Shown here: positions 26,763 to 36,018 of the stretch, one piece after another
Numbering within the stretch: the first letter of the stretch is position 1
Layout of the letters: every line of letters begins with the position of its first letter
NCBI RefSeq assembly: GCF_003412465.1
Contig: NZ_QTJV01000007.1
Span: 1-64,000, forward strand
Reading direction: 5' to 3'
DNA: 64,000 nucleotides
DNA from: Chitinophaga silvisoli
GTDB lineage: Bacteria; Bacteroidota; Bacteroidia; Chitinophagales; Chitinophagaceae
The notes under the pieces: model-generated
The model's database searches: none
Seen by the model: only the letters and a program-made list of their open reading frames with translations
Told to the model about the DNA's origin: nothing
Program-made: the position numbers and the translations under genes

Positions 26763-27186
26763 TTAGTAGTGTTTCCAATCTCTTACGAATCTTTCCATTC
26801 CATCCCGCACCCATAAACAGGCTGGATAGATAATTTTTAAATCCTTTAAACCCGCTGTGTTCCAATCTTAGCTCCGTTCCGTTCTCCTTAGCCACAAGGG
26901 TCCAGGTAAGCACCGTATCCAGCGTAATCACACCCGGCATCGGGCCCCCCTTCCATGTATAAACCAGGCGCTGCATAGGCACCACCTCCAGCACCTCGCA
27001 ATATATAATCCCATCAAAATCCATCTTCGGAATCGGCTTCGTATGAAAATTAAATTTGTGCCCAACCACCGGTTTAAAATCATTCTTCATCAGCCATTCG
27101 GCGATCGCTTCCTGCTCCGTCAGGCATTCCCATACCGCTGCGGGTGAATGCGGGAAAAACCATTTGAATGATAAGTCTCTATGCAT
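26737..27186 (-). CDS. SRPBCC / AHSA1-type START-like protein
   Basis: A 149-aa protein with the activator-of-Hsp90 homologue 1-like SRPBCC fold (LSFKWFFPHSPAAVWECLTEQEAIAEWLM, VGHKFNFHTKP, LEVVPMQRLVYTWKG, TVLTWTLVAKENGTELRLEHSGF). Such proteins have a hydrophobic cavity for small ligands and often accompany ArsR genes. The start at 27186 (MHRDLS) is chosen because the frame upstream runs through the operator palindromes; the ATG at 27237 would place 17 residues over them. Order here is SRPBCC first, ArsR second. Confidence 0.88.
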   Translation of the reverse strand: MHRDLSFKWFFPHSPAAVWECLTEQEAIAEWLMKNDFKPVVGHKFNFHTKPIPKMDFDGIIYCEVLEVVPMQRLVYTWKGGPMPGVITLDTVLTWTLVAKENGTELRLEHSGFKGFKNYLSSLFMGAGWNGKIRKRLETLLNEKANATT

Positions 27187-27190
27187 GTCA

Positions 27191-27233
27191 TGTAACCTTT
27201 TGGTTACACAAATATATGTAACTTTCAGGTTAC
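27191..27233 (-). promoter_or_regulatory. Twin palindromic operators, probable ArsR sites
   Basis: Site 1 is a perfect palindrome TGTAACC-TTTT-GGTTACA (27191-27208). Site 2 is GTAAC-N6-GTTAC (27218-27233). Both share GTAAC-N6-GTTAC and their centres are 26 bp apart. They begin 5 nt upstream of the SRPBCC start codon, ideal for repression of the SRPBCC-ArsR unit by ArsR. The GT gene at 27303 lies on the other side and might share control. Confidence 0.75.
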
Positions 27234-27302
27234 GCAAATATTTTTCTCATTTTCTAAAATATATCCCCCAACTCCCCGTCTACATTCTTACAAAACAACG
27301 CT

Positions 27303-28451
27303 ATGTCAAAAGTACTATTCCTGAGTGTACCCTCACACGGCCACGTAAACCCGACCATTGGCCTCGTCAGCGAACTGGTTAAAAACGGAGACGAAGTCAT
27401 TTACTTCGCCACAGGAACATTCAGGGAAAAAATTGAAGCCACCGGCGCGCTATATAAACAATACCTGGTAGATTTGGATCTGTTCAGGCCTGAGAAAGAA
27501 GGAGAGGAGGACCCCATGTGTACCATGATGAGGGAAGCGACCAACATTATTGAAGATATATTCTCACAAACAAAAGGAATTCAATTCGATTACATCATTC
27601 ATTCCACCCCCTTTCCATTTACGGAAGTATTCAAACAGGTCCTGAAAATACCCACTATTTCATCCTTAGGGATTTTCCTTGGAATAAATAATTTTCTTGA
27701 AAGTGCAGACATGTTCCCGACACCACCGGAATATGCCCTGATGCGGGAAGCAATAAAAGCAAAATACAATGTTATCCTGCCGGATAAATTTGTGGCCACA
27801 ATGATCAACCTGGGTGGATTAAATCTCGTCTATTCCTCCCGGTATTTCGTTCCGGAAGATCAATTGTCCGACAACACCTACCGCTTCGTAGGCCCTCCTG
27901 TATTCGACCGGAAAGAGAAATCCGACTTTCCTTTTAAGTTATTAAAAGACAGGAAAGTTATCTACATCTCCCTCGGTACCGTCTTCAGCAACTTTAAGCC
28001 TGCACTTTACCAGGTTTTCTTCGATGCATTTGCGGGTAAAGATGTGACGGTCGTCATGGCTGCCTACAATGTAGACCTCAGTCATTTTAAAATTCCGGAC
28101 AATTTTATTGTTCGTCATTATATCCCACAGCTGGCCATTTTACAACATACCGACGTAGCCATTACCCACGCCGGTATGAACAGTATCAGTGATCTGCTGT
28201 ACAACGATGTTCCTTTTGTAGCCATCCCTCTCGGCGCAGATCAGCCCGATCTCGCTGAGAGAACCGCTGCCCTGGGTGCCACTATCTCTCTGGACCATGA
28301 AACGCTTACCCCTGCTATCCTGCAGGATGCCGTTGAAAAGGTGCTGCGCGATCCGTCATACACAGCCAACATGAAAAAGATCAGCGACTCCTTTAGAGCT
28401 GCAGGTGGTTATCCCCGGGCAGTGGCCTATATAAAGGAATTTATAAACTGA
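27303..28451 (+). CDS. MGT/UGT-type glycosyltransferase (GT1)
   Basis: A 382-aa GT-B glycosyltransferase similar to macrolide glycosyltransferases (YjiC-like). N-terminal acceptor half begins VLFLSVPSHGHVNPTIGLVSELVKNGDEV; C-terminal donor half has VIYISLGTVFSN and the nucleotide-sugar signature HTDVAITHAGMNSISDLLYNDVPFVAIPLGADQPDLA. The catalytic His of the family corresponds to His in SHGHVNP. These enzymes glycosylate small hydrophobic acceptors, including antibiotics and flavonoids. It stands alone, with no biosynthetic cluster around it. Confidence 0.93.
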   Translation: MSKVLFLSVPSHGHVNPTIGLVSELVKNGDEVIYFATGTFREKIEATGALYKQYLVDLDLFRPEKEGEEDPMCTMMREATNIIEDIFSQTKGIQFDYIIHSTPFPFTEVFKQVLKIPTISSLGIFLGINNFLESADMFPTPPEYALMREAIKAKYNVILPDKFVATMINLGGLNLVYSSRYFVPEDQLSDNTYRFVGPPVFDRKEKSDFPFKLLKDRKVIYISLGTVFSNFKPALYQVFFDAFAGKDVTVVMAAYNVDLSHFKIPDNFIVRHYIPQLAILQHTDVAITHAGMNSISDLLYNDVPFVAIPLGADQPDLAERTAALGATISLDHETLTPAILQDAVEKVLRDPSYTANMKKISDSFRAAGGYPRAVAYIKEFIN

Positions 28452-28464
28452 TTATTAGAAGACC

Positions 28465-28494
28465 ATACCAGCACCGGAGAGAGGGTGCTGGTAT
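28465..28494. terminator. Convergent terminator-like hairpin
   Basis: A perfect 11-bp stem ATACCAGCACC / GGTGCTGGTAT with an 8-nt purine loop lies 13 nt after the glycosyltransferase stop and 33 nt past the stop of the convergent PAP2 gene. No strong T-run follows on either strand, so it may work as a transcript end stabiliser. Confidence 0.65.
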
Positions 28495-28527
28495 ATTTAT
28501 ATAGTATTATAAAGATCCAATCATCTA

Positions 28528-29400
28528 TTACCGCAAGCAAACTACACTGATCCCCACCGATTTCGTACCCGCATCATAGGTAGGCATTATCATCGTCTCA
28601 TTATTCCCCTTCCCGCTCAATCCTCTCTGGATTTTCGGATACAACCAGAACGCAGCCTGCGTACTCAGGATACCCACACCAGCCCCGGCCACTACGTCAC
28701 TCAACCAATGCCGGTTATTATACATCCTCAACACACCCGTTGCCGTAGCAGCCATATACCCACCCAGGCCATACCAGGGACTCACATTCCGGTATTCCAT
28801 CCGCATAAACTCCGCACTCATAAACGCCGTCGCCGTATGCCCGGAAGGAAATGAATTCGCTGCACTGCCGTCGGGTCTTTCCCGGTGGGTGAGCGTCTTC
28901 ACCGCCGTTACAGAGCCACATACGATCAAAGAAGACATACCAAGGATAATAGTCCTGTCCTTAAAGTTATGTTCCCCATGAATACCCATGGCATTCAGCG
29001 CATACACCCCAAAAATGGGAGCATACTGCAGGTAGTTGTCAATCGTAGTCCTGAATGCCGGATGCTCCCCGCGGATTTCCTGTTTTGTAGACAGGTCCAG
29101 GTCATGCAATGGGCGCACGTGAAAGGTAGCGGCCCCATAGCCGATCATGACGGCGGAAGCCAGTAAAGGTCCGGGATTGACTTTGTAAGTGTAGAAATAT
29201 GGATGCTCAGTGTAAGAAATTCTTACCGGACCGGGATTGTCCTTGAAAAATTGCTCAATTGTGGTGCCCGGTGCTGTTTCCCGGGTATTCAATACCGCAT
29301 TCACATGTACAGAATCTTTAAAATCAGGAGCCATGGTCTGTCCATACGCACTCCTCCCTGCTACTAATAGCATCAACAGTTGTAGGCCGTAAAATTTCAT
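28528..29400 (-). CDS. PAP2 superfamily phosphatase, exported
   Basis: A 290-aa type 2 phosphatidic acid phosphatase. The start at 29400 (MKFYGLQLLMLLVAGRSAYG) gives a signal peptide; the ATG at 29487 would start within a duplicated MTLGR-MTLGR stretch. Catalytic motifs are complete: KTLTHRERP (KX6RP), FPSGHTATAF (PSGH) and RMYNNRHWLSDVVAG (the SRX5HX3D motif with Asn replacing Ser). Several hydrophobic helices surround them. Substrates in this family include lipid phosphates and undecaprenyl pyrophosphate. It is divergent from adhE. Confidence 0.92.
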   Translation of the reverse strand: MKFYGLQLLMLLVAGRSAYGQTMAPDFKDSVHVNAVLNTRETAPGTTIEQFFKDNPGPVRISYTEHPYFYTYKVNPGPLLASAVMIGYGAATFHVRPLHDLDLSTKQEIRGEHPAFRTTIDNYLQYAPIFGVYALNAMGIHGEHNFKDRTIILGMSSLIVCGSVTAVKTLTHRERPDGSAANSFPSGHTATAFMSAEFMRMEYRNVSPWYGLGGYMAATATGVLRMYNNRHWLSDVVAGAGVGILSTQAAFWLYPKIQRGLSGKGNNETMIMPTYDAGTKSVGISVVCLR

Positions 29401-29587
29401 CAGATATAAGGTAATGGTTACAAAATAGTAAAATATTTCTATTGTCCAAGTCTTTTTTCTGCCCAAGGTCATCCTGCCCAAGGTCACTGATTTGTATCAA
29501 CGACTTATGCCAAACCCGTCATCGGTTATAATTTCACTTCTACCCACCTTTGTTAAGGAATTATTTATCAATATCAACTCCTCTAAC

Positions 29588-32218
29588 ATGGAACCTAATT
29601 CAAAAAATTTAATCGACAAGATTGAAAGAATACGGAAAGCGCAGGTACAGTTTTCCACCTTTACCCAGGAACAGGTTGATGAGATCTTTCGCCAATCGGC
29701 TATAGCGGCTAACAATGCCCGTATCGCCCTCGCCAAAATGGCGGTGGAAGAGACCGGCATGGGCTTGGTGGAAGATAAAGTGATAAAGAACCATTTTGCA
29801 TCTGAGTATATTTATAATCAGTACAAAGATGAAAAGACATGCGGCATCATCGAAACTGATGAAGCCTTTGGCATCACCAAAATCGCTGAGCCAATCGGTG
29901 TGATCGCGGCTGTAGTTCCAACTACAAACCCAACTTCCACCGCTATCTTTAAAGCACTGATTGCACTCAAGACCCGCAATGGCATTATTTTCTCACCTCA
30001 CCCAAGAGCTAAAAATTCCACAATAGCAGCGGCAAGGATCATACTGGATGCAGCCGTTAAAGCTGGGGCACCAAAAGATATCATCGGCTGGATCGAAGAG
30101 CCTTCCGTTGAATCTTCCCAGATGGTTATGGCAGAAGCTGATCTAATCCTGGCAACCGGTGGCCCCGGTATGGTCAAAGCCGCTTATTCCTCAGGTAAAC
30201 CTGCCATCGGTGTAGGTGCCGGTAACACACCTGCTATCATCGATGAGACTGCCCACCTGAAAATGGCCGTGAACTCCATCCTGCTCTCCAAAACATTTGA
30301 CAACGGTATGATCTGCGCATCCGAACAGAGCGTGATCGTAGTTGATAAAGTGTACGAAGAAGTAAAAAGAGAATTCATCGACCGCGGTGCTTACATCCTG
30401 AGCAAAGCTGAAACCAGCAAAGTTGGCCAGCTGCTGCTGATCAATGGCGTACTCAATGCCAACATCGTAGGTCAGCCTGCTGTTAAGATCGCTGCCCTGG
30501 CAGGTATCACCGTTCCTGAAGAAACCAAAATCCTGATTGGTGAAGTAACTTCTGTAGAACTGGATGAACCATTCAGCCACGAAAAGCTGTCTACTGTACT
30601 GGCTATGTACAAAGCCAAAGACTTCGATGAAGCCCTGAACAAAGCTACCCGCCTTGTTAAACTGGGTGGTTTCGGTCACACCTCCGTGCTGTATACCGAT
30701 CCAAGCATTTCTCAGGACAGGGTGAACAGATTCGGTGCTGCTATGAAAACCGGCCGTACCATCATCAATATGCCTTCTTCACAAGGTGCTATCGGTGACA
30801 TCTTCAACTTCAAGTTATCTCCTTCCCTGACCCTCGGTTGTGGTTCATGGGGTGGTAACTCTGTTTCCGAAAACGTAGGTGTAAAACATTTGCTGAACAT
30901 AAAGAGCGTAGCTGCAAGAAGAGAAAATATGCTGTGGTTTAAAGTACCTGAAAAAGTATACTTCAAATATGGCTGTCTGCCAGTTGCTCTCAGAGAACTG
31001 AAAGACGAAGGCAAGAAGAGAGTATTCCTCGTAACTGATAAAGTACTCTATGGCCTGGGCTATGCTGAAAAAGTAACAAAGATCCTGGACGAACTGGGTA
31101 TCGCTCACACCGTGTTCTTCGATGTAGAGCCTGATCCAACCCTGATCTGTGCAAGAAAAGGTGCTGAAGAAATGGCCAGCTTCCAGCCTGATACCGTTAT
31201 TGCTTTAGGTGGTGGCTCACCAATGGATGCTGCAAAGATCATGTGGGTACTGTACGAACATCCGGAAGAAAAATTCGAAGACCTGGCAATGCGTTTCATG
31301 GATATCCGCAAACGCGTGTATCACTTCCCTAAAATGGGTATCAAGTCCAGCTTCATCGCAATTCCTACTTCCGCAGGTACTGGTTCCGAGGTAACTCCTT
31401 TCGCAGTTATCACTGACGAAAACACTGGTATCAAATATCCGCTGGCTGACTACGAACTGACTCCTGATATGGCAATTGTAGATGCCGAACTGATGATGAA
31501 CATGCCTAAGAGCCTCACATCTGCTTCCGGTATCGATGCGCTTACCCACGCACTGGAATCATATGTTTCCGTACTGGCAAGTGAATACACCAATGGCCTG
31601 GCACTCGAAGCCATCCGCCTGATCTTCAAATACCTGCCTGCTGCTTACAACGAAGGCAAAACCAATGTGAAAGCAAGAGAAAAAATGGCACACGCTTCTA
31701 CCATCGCTGGTATGGCCTTCGCCAACGCTTTCCTCGGTATCTGTCACTCCCTGGCACACAAACTGGGTGCTACCCACCATGTGCCTCACGGTGTAGCGAA
31801 CGGTATGCTCATCACTGAAGTAATCCGCTTCAATGCTGTTGAAAACCCTCGCAAACAGGCTGCTTTCCCTCAGTATAAATATCCTAACGCCCGCTGGAGA
31901 TATGCTCGTATCGCTGACTACCTGCAACTGGGTGGTAAAAACGATGCGGAAAAAGTAGAACTGCTGTGCGAAGCGATCGAAAAACTGAAAGCTCAGGTAG
32001 CTATTCCTAAGAGCATTAAGGAATTCGGCGTGTCAGAAAGCAAATTCTATGCATCTCTTGATACAATGTCTGAACAGGCTTTCGATGACCAATGTACACC
32101 GGCTAATCCCCGCTACCCACTGATCAGCGAAATGAAACAGCTCTATATCAAGGCCTTCGAAGGTCCTCAGAAAGCTGAGGTGACCAATGCGAAGATCAAG
32201 GCACCTGTTAGTGCTTAA
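29588..32218 (+). CDS. adhE: Bifunctional aldehyde/alcohol dehydrogenase AdhE
   Basis: An 876-aa fusion enzyme that reduces acetyl-CoA to acetaldehyde and then ethanol. The N-terminal aldehyde dehydrogenase half (about 1-440) has the catalytic Cys in NGMICASEQSV; the C-terminal iron alcohol dehydrogenase half (about 450-870) has GGGSPMDAAK and the iron-binding cluster HSLAHKLGATHHVPHG. Length matches E. coli AdhE (891). The start at 29588 (MEPNSKNL) is preferred over 29492, which adds 32 unrelated residues. It is followed by a strong terminator. AdhE implies fermentative capacity, unusual but known in facultative Bacteroidetes. Confidence 0.96.
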   Translation: MEPNSKNLIDKIERIRKAQVQFSTFTQEQVDEIFRQSAIAANNARIALAKMAVEETGMGLVEDKVIKNHFASEYIYNQYKDEKTCGIIETDEAFGITKIAEPIGVIAAVVPTTNPTSTAIFKALIALKTRNGIIFSPHPRAKNSTIAAARIILDAAVKAGAPKDIIGWIEEPSVESSQMVMAEADLILATGGPGMVKAAYSSGKPAIGVGAGNTPAIIDETAHLKMAVNSILLSKTFDNGMICASEQSVIVVDKVYEEVKREFIDRGAYILSKAETSKVGQLLLINGVLNANIVGQPAVKIAALAGITVPEETKILIGEVTSVELDEPFSHEKLSTVLAMYKAKDFDEALNKATRLVKLGGFGHTSVLYTDPSISQDRVNRFGAAMKTGRTIINMPSSQGAIGDIFNFKLSPSLTLGCGSWGGNSVSENVGVKHLLNIKSVAARRENMLWFKVPEKVYFKYGCLPVALRELKDEGKKRVFLVTDKVLYGLGYAEKVTKILDELGIAHTVFFDVEPDPTLICARKGAEEMASFQPDTVIALGGGSPMDAAKIMWVLYEHPEEKFEDLAMRFMDIRKRVYHFPKMGIKSSFIAIPTSAGTGSEVTPFAVITDENTGIKYPLADYELTPDMAIVDAELMMNMPKSLTSASGIDALTHALESYVSVLASEYTNGLALEAIRLIFKYLPAAYNEGKTNVKAREKMAHASTIAGMAFANAFLGICHSLAHKLGATHHVPHGVANGMLITEVIRFNAVENPRKQAAFPQYKYPNARWRYARIADYLQLGGKNDAEKVELLCEAIEKLKAQVAIPKSIKEFGVSESKFYASLDTMSEQAFDDQCTPANPRYPLISEMKQLYIKAFEGPQKAEVTNAKIKAPVSA

Positions 32219-32232
32219 TCTGCTATACTTCT

Positions 32233-32266
32233 GTAGCTGGCCGCTGACCCGGCCAGCTACTTTTTT
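32233..32266 (+). terminator. Intrinsic terminator after adhE
   Basis: A perfect 10-bp stem GTAGCTGGCC / GGCCAGCTAC with an 8-nt loop is followed by six T, 14 nt after the adhE stop. Confidence 0.95.
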
Positions 32267-32338
32267 ATCCGGTAATGATCCATTTTGCTTCATGTCGATG
32301 AACCTGCAGCCTGTGTCACTACCTGTTATGCTCAATGT

Positions 32339-33358
32339 ATGATGGACGTTCAATCCCGTAAGAAACTGGTTTATCCCGTCAGGCAGCCCCTGATGGAATA
32401 CCTGCGTAAGTATAACCGTGACCTGAAAGTACTGGTAAACTACAGTGACCTGCTCCGTTTTCATGTGAGCATACCACTGCTGGACAAAGATGGTAAAGAC
32501 ACCCTCTGGGAAACCGTTTATTACGATCCTGCGCATATGGAAACCTTATTCCCCGCGCTCACCCTCATCTATGCCATTATGAATACCTCTGGCGATACCG
32601 CTTTTACCGAGCACTTACAGGTATCCCAGATCGACTACTGCACCTTTGGTAATAGCAAGCCTTTCCGGGTACGCGTTCTGAATACGCTGAATGATAACTA
32701 CGATTACTTCTACGTAAAAATATCTGATGCCTCCCGTGTATACGGACTGGAACTCGAACATATATTGTCACCTAACAGGATCGCCTATCTTACCGATGGC
32801 GAAACCCTGATAGAAGAACACATCTCAGGTCTGCCAGGAGACGTGTTTATCAAAAACCGCCTGAACACATCCAAATTCAACCAGATCAGGATCTGTAAAG
32901 AATTCGTGAAGTTCAACGAACGCTGCTTTATCCGCCTGCTGGGCGATATGCGCGCCTATAACTATGTAGTACATATCACACCTGATATAGAAGGAAACCA
33001 ATACCGGATCCGTGCCATCGACTTTGACCAGCAATCTTATGAAGGCAGAAGACAGTTTTACCTGCCACACTTCTTTAAAGATAACAATCAACTGGTAAGC
33101 CTTGGTATCAAACATATGGACAGCCGGACCATGCGGCAGTACCAGGAAGAGGAGCGGAGCTTAATCAATAACCGCATCCGCCTGGTACGTTACAGACTGG
33201 ATGATCTGCTGGCCTGTATGAAAGACGATCAGATCTCCCCGCAGAAAAAGGTAGACCAGCTGGCCGGGGAACTGGCCACTTTCCATCACCACGATGGATT
33301 CAGCCGCTGCCGGAACATGGGAGAGCTGATTGCCGAACAGTTGAAAATATATGCATAA
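32339..33358 (+). CDS. Hypothetical cytoplasmic protein between adhE and OFA transporter
   Basis: A 339-aa soluble protein from ATG 32339 (a second ATG follows directly; an in-frame TTG at 32285 is unlikely). I recognise no family. No signal peptide or membrane helix is present. It is rich in charged and aromatic residues, with a core such as KISDASRVYGLELEHILSPN, an RAIDFDQQSYEGR segment, and a helical C terminus. The DFDQQ and FIRLLGDMRAYNYVVHI parts recall a kinase-like or ATP-grasp fold, but I would not claim it. It is 12 nt upstream of the transporter gene, so co-transcription is likely. Confidence 0.7.
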   Translation: MMDVQSRKKLVYPVRQPLMEYLRKYNRDLKVLVNYSDLLRFHVSIPLLDKDGKDTLWETVYYDPAHMETLFPALTLIYAIMNTSGDTAFTEHLQVSQIDYCTFGNSKPFRVRVLNTLNDNYDYFYVKISDASRVYGLELEHILSPNRIAYLTDGETLIEEHISGLPGDVFIKNRLNTSKFNQIRICKEFVKFNERCFIRLLGDMRAYNYVVHITPDIEGNQYRIRAIDFDQQSYEGRRQFYLPHFFKDNNQLVSLGIKHMDSRTMRQYQEEERSLINNRIRLVRYRLDDLLACMKDDQISPQKKVDQLAGELATFHHHDGFSRCRNMGELIAEQLKIYA

Positions 33359-33370
33359 TTCATCACAACC

Positions 33371-34567
33371 ATGAACAAACTTAAGAACAGGTGGCTCATT
33401 GCAGCCTCCGCAGTTGGGATCCATCTCTCCATCGGCTCTGTGTATGCCTGGAGTGTATACACAAAACCATTAATAGCGCAACTTGGATGGGGACTGAAAG
33501 AGACACAGTTTACATTTAGCCTGGCTATTTTTTTCCTGGGTATGTCTGCCGCCTTTCTGGGCAGTTATGTTGAAAAGCTAGGCCCGAAAAAATCCGGGCG
33601 ACTTGCGGCGCTTTTCTTCGGAGCAGGCATCGCCGGCTCAGGGTTGGCAGTATATGCACACTCACTGTGGGGGCTGTACCTGTCTTATGGCGTAATCGGT
33701 GGTATCGGCCTGGGCCTGGGTTATATCACACCTATCACCTCACTGATAAAATGGTTCCCTGACAAAAAAGGACTGGCAACCGGTCTGGCCATCATGGGCT
33801 TCGGTTTTGCGGCCTTAATCAGTAGCCCGCTGATCGTATACCTGATCGCCAATACCAGTATCCCAACCACCTTCTTTATCATGGGCGGCAGCTACTTTGT
33901 AGTCATCCTTGCTGCATCCTCCTACATCGCACCTCCACCCGAAGGCTATGGCGGACCTGCAAAGGCTAAAGAAAATACGGGTATGACTGCAAAAGAAGCC
34001 ATCCGTACAAAGAAATTCTGGTTCCTCTGGGTGATGTTCTTCCTCAATATCAGTTGCGGTATCGCCATCATCTCAGCCGCTTCTCCTATGGCGCAGGAAT
34101 CAGCCGGCCTTTCCACCGCTGCCGCAGCAGCAATGGTAGGTTTGATGGGGATCTTTAATGGCGGTGGCCGTATCGGATGGTCCGCGGCATCTGACTGGCT
34201 GGGCAGACCTAATACCTATATCACTTTCCTCTGTATTGCCATTGCTTCCTTCCTGATATTGCCCAGCGTACACAACGCAATGCTGTTCCAGCTCATCATC
34301 TTCCTGATCGTATCCTGCTATGGTGCCGGCTTTTCTACTACCACTGCATATGTCAGTGACCTCTTTGGTACCAAAGAACTGGGCGCAATTGTAGGGTATA
34401 TGCTTACCGCATGGGCAGCTGCCGGTATGGCTGGTCCGCTCTTCGCAGCGATAGCCAGAAGTGCGAGCAGCAGCTATAATGGCACACTGTATTGCTTTAG
34501 CGTGTTGTTAGTGATTGCCCTGGTATTCGCAATACTGCTGAGACGCCTCGTTAATAAGGCTAGTTGA
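33371..34567 (+). CDS. MFS transporter, oxalate/formate antiporter (OFA) family
   Basis: A 398-aa, 12-helix major facilitator. The N terminus (GIHLSIGSVYAWSVYTKPLIAQLGW, then FFLGMSAAFLGSYVEKLGPKKSG) and the mid-protein GIAIISAASPMAQE match the OFA family of monocarboxylate carriers, which includes oxalate/formate exchangers and lactate or pyruvate transporters. Location near adhE suggests handling of a fermentation acid, but that is inference. It ends 40 nt before the aminotransferase gene. Confidence 0.9.
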   Translation: MNKLKNRWLIAASAVGIHLSIGSVYAWSVYTKPLIAQLGWGLKETQFTFSLAIFFLGMSAAFLGSYVEKLGPKKSGRLAALFFGAGIAGSGLAVYAHSLWGLYLSYGVIGGIGLGLGYITPITSLIKWFPDKKGLATGLAIMGFGFAALISSPLIVYLIANTSIPTTFFIMGGSYFVVILAASSYIAPPPEGYGGPAKAKENTGMTAKEAIRTKKFWFLWVMFFLNISCGIAIISAASPMAQESAGLSTAAAAAMVGLMGIFNGGGRIGWSAASDWLGRPNTYITFLCIAIASFLILPSVHNAMLFQLIIFLIVSCYGAGFSTTTAYVSDLFGTKELGAIVGYMLTAWAAAGMAGPLFAAIARSASSSYNGTLYCFSVLLVIALVFAILLRRLVNKAS

Positions 34568-34606
34568 TTTTTTGCAATAACTCTAGTATTTTAGTGGGAT
34601 AATAAA

Positions 34607-35650
34607 ATGTCGGTTATGTATCGCTTTTATATTCCCACTATTTTCTTTTTTATGTGCCTGAACGCCGGTGCACAACAATTATCGCTGAACGAAAACCCCT
34701 ATCCGCCCGCAGCCGGAGTGCAGGAAGCCATCAAAAAAGAGATGGCCAATATTGCCCGTTATCCCGGGCCGGATGCAAATGCGCTGATTGCCGCTATTGC
34801 CCAAAAAGAGGGCGTAAAAGAAGACCAAATCATCACGGGAGAGATACTTGCCCAACTCGGGGTTTTCCTGGGCTTAAAAGGCGGGGAATTCATTTATTCT
34901 GTACCCGGGTACCCGGTGTTTACGGATGCTGCCGCCAGCGTAGGAGGAAAGGTGATAGAAGTGCCCCTGAATGACAGGAAAGAAAACGACCTGCAGGCCA
35001 TTAGCAGCAAAATAAATGAGCACACCACCGCTATTTTTCTTGTCAACCCCCACAACCCTTCCGGTACTGTCAGCGACAAACAAACTTTTCACGACTTTCT
35101 ACATACAGCCGCTAAACAGGCGATCATTTTAGTGGACGAAGCCTACCTCGAATATGCCGATGATTTCGCCGGCAGAACTGCCGTTAACAATATCAAAGAA
35201 GGAGATAACATCATCGTATTCCGCACCTTTGCAAAGGCCTACGGCATGGCTGGTTTATCCATCGGCTATTGCGTAGCAGCTCCCTCAATCGCAAAATTCC
35301 TGAAGGATAAAGGGCTGGGGAATGTACATGACCTGAACAGGCTTTCTATCGTCGCTGCCAAAGCCGCACTGGCTGATAAAAGTTATGTTCCTCAACTTAA
35401 TAAAACCATTACCGCGGAAAGAAAAAAATGGAACCAGCTGCTTGATAGTTTACACCTGGAGCACACCAGCTCCCAGGCCAACTTTATTTACTTCAATACC
35501 GGCAAACCTTACGGGCAGGTAGCCGCTGCCTTCAAAGCACAAGGAGTACAGATCGCCCGTTTGTTTTCACCTTACAATACATGGATCCGCATCACTATCG
35601 GACTTCCTTCAGAAAACAAAAAAGCACAGGAGGTGCTTAGGAAGTTATGA
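34607..35650 (+). CDS. HisC-like PLP aminotransferase with an N-terminal signal peptide
   Basis: A 347-aa fold-type I aminotransferase most like histidinol-phosphate aminotransferase. Family residues are present: LSLNENPYPP, the NPHNPSGT motif, DEAYLEYAD (PLP-contacting Asp and Tyr), the PLP Lys in FRTFAKAYGMAGLSIGY, and the C-terminal Arg in WIRITIGL. Unusually the first 23 residues (MSVMYRFYIPTIFFFMCLNAGA then QQLSLNEN) form a hydrophobic signal peptide with an A-QQ cleavage site. Cytoplasmic HisC starts near LSLNENP, so the leader is an addition. It should therefore act in the periplasm, where PLP must be bound or supplied. It overlaps the convergent HxlR gene by 6 bp. Confidence 0.88.
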   Translation: MSVMYRFYIPTIFFFMCLNAGAQQLSLNENPYPPAAGVQEAIKKEMANIARYPGPDANALIAAIAQKEGVKEDQIITGEILAQLGVFLGLKGGEFIYSVPGYPVFTDAAASVGGKVIEVPLNDRKENDLQAISSKINEHTTAIFLVNPHNPSGTVSDKQTFHDFLHTAAKQAIILVDEAYLEYADDFAGRTAVNNIKEGDNIIVFRTFAKAYGMAGLSIGYCVAAPSIAKFLKDKGLGNVHDLNRLSIVAAKAALADKSYVPQLNKTITAERKKWNQLLDSLHLEHTSSQANFIYFNTGKPYGQVAAAFKAQGVQIARLFSPYNTWIRITIGLPSENKKAQEVLRKL

Positions 35651-36010
35651 AATCTCATTGCCATTATTACCTGCCTGATGGGCTTTCAACAACAGCCCCC
35701 AGTTCTTGATTTCATTCATCATCGGAGCAGTCGTCTTACCAAACGCTGTGAGCCTGTATTCCACTGTTGGTGGCACCGTTGCAAAAACCTCCCTTTCAAT
35801 AATTCCATCCCTTTCCAGTTCACGCAGCTGAGCCGTGAGCATAGTAGGGGTAATACCACTGATCTCCCTTTCCAGCTCCTTGAATCGCTTCGGACTTTGT
35901 TTCGTAATCGCATACAGGATCCGCAATTTCCATTTTCCACTCAGAACCGAGACGGCATACTCCACCGGACAGGAAATTTTTTTTCTTTCTTTCAATTTAT
36001 TTGCGCTCAT
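35645..36010 (-). CDS. HxlR family transcriptional regulator
   Basis: A 121-aa winged-helix protein with the full HxlR signature: CPVEYAVSVLSGKWKLRILYAI, KRFKELEREISGITPTMLTAQLRELERDGIIERE, and VEYRLTAFGKTTAPMM. One conserved N-terminal Cys (CPVEYAV) is kept, which in several HxlR members senses electrophiles or redox state. It is divergent from the esterase at 36109, with an inverted repeat between them. Confidence 0.93.
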   Translation of the reverse strand: MSANKLKERKKISCPVEYAVSVLSGKWKLRILYAITKQSPKRFKELEREISGITPTMLTAQLRELERDGIIEREVFATVPPTVEYRLTAFGKTTAPMMNEIKNWGLLLKAHQAGNNGNEIS

Positions 36011-36018
36011 TTTCAGTA

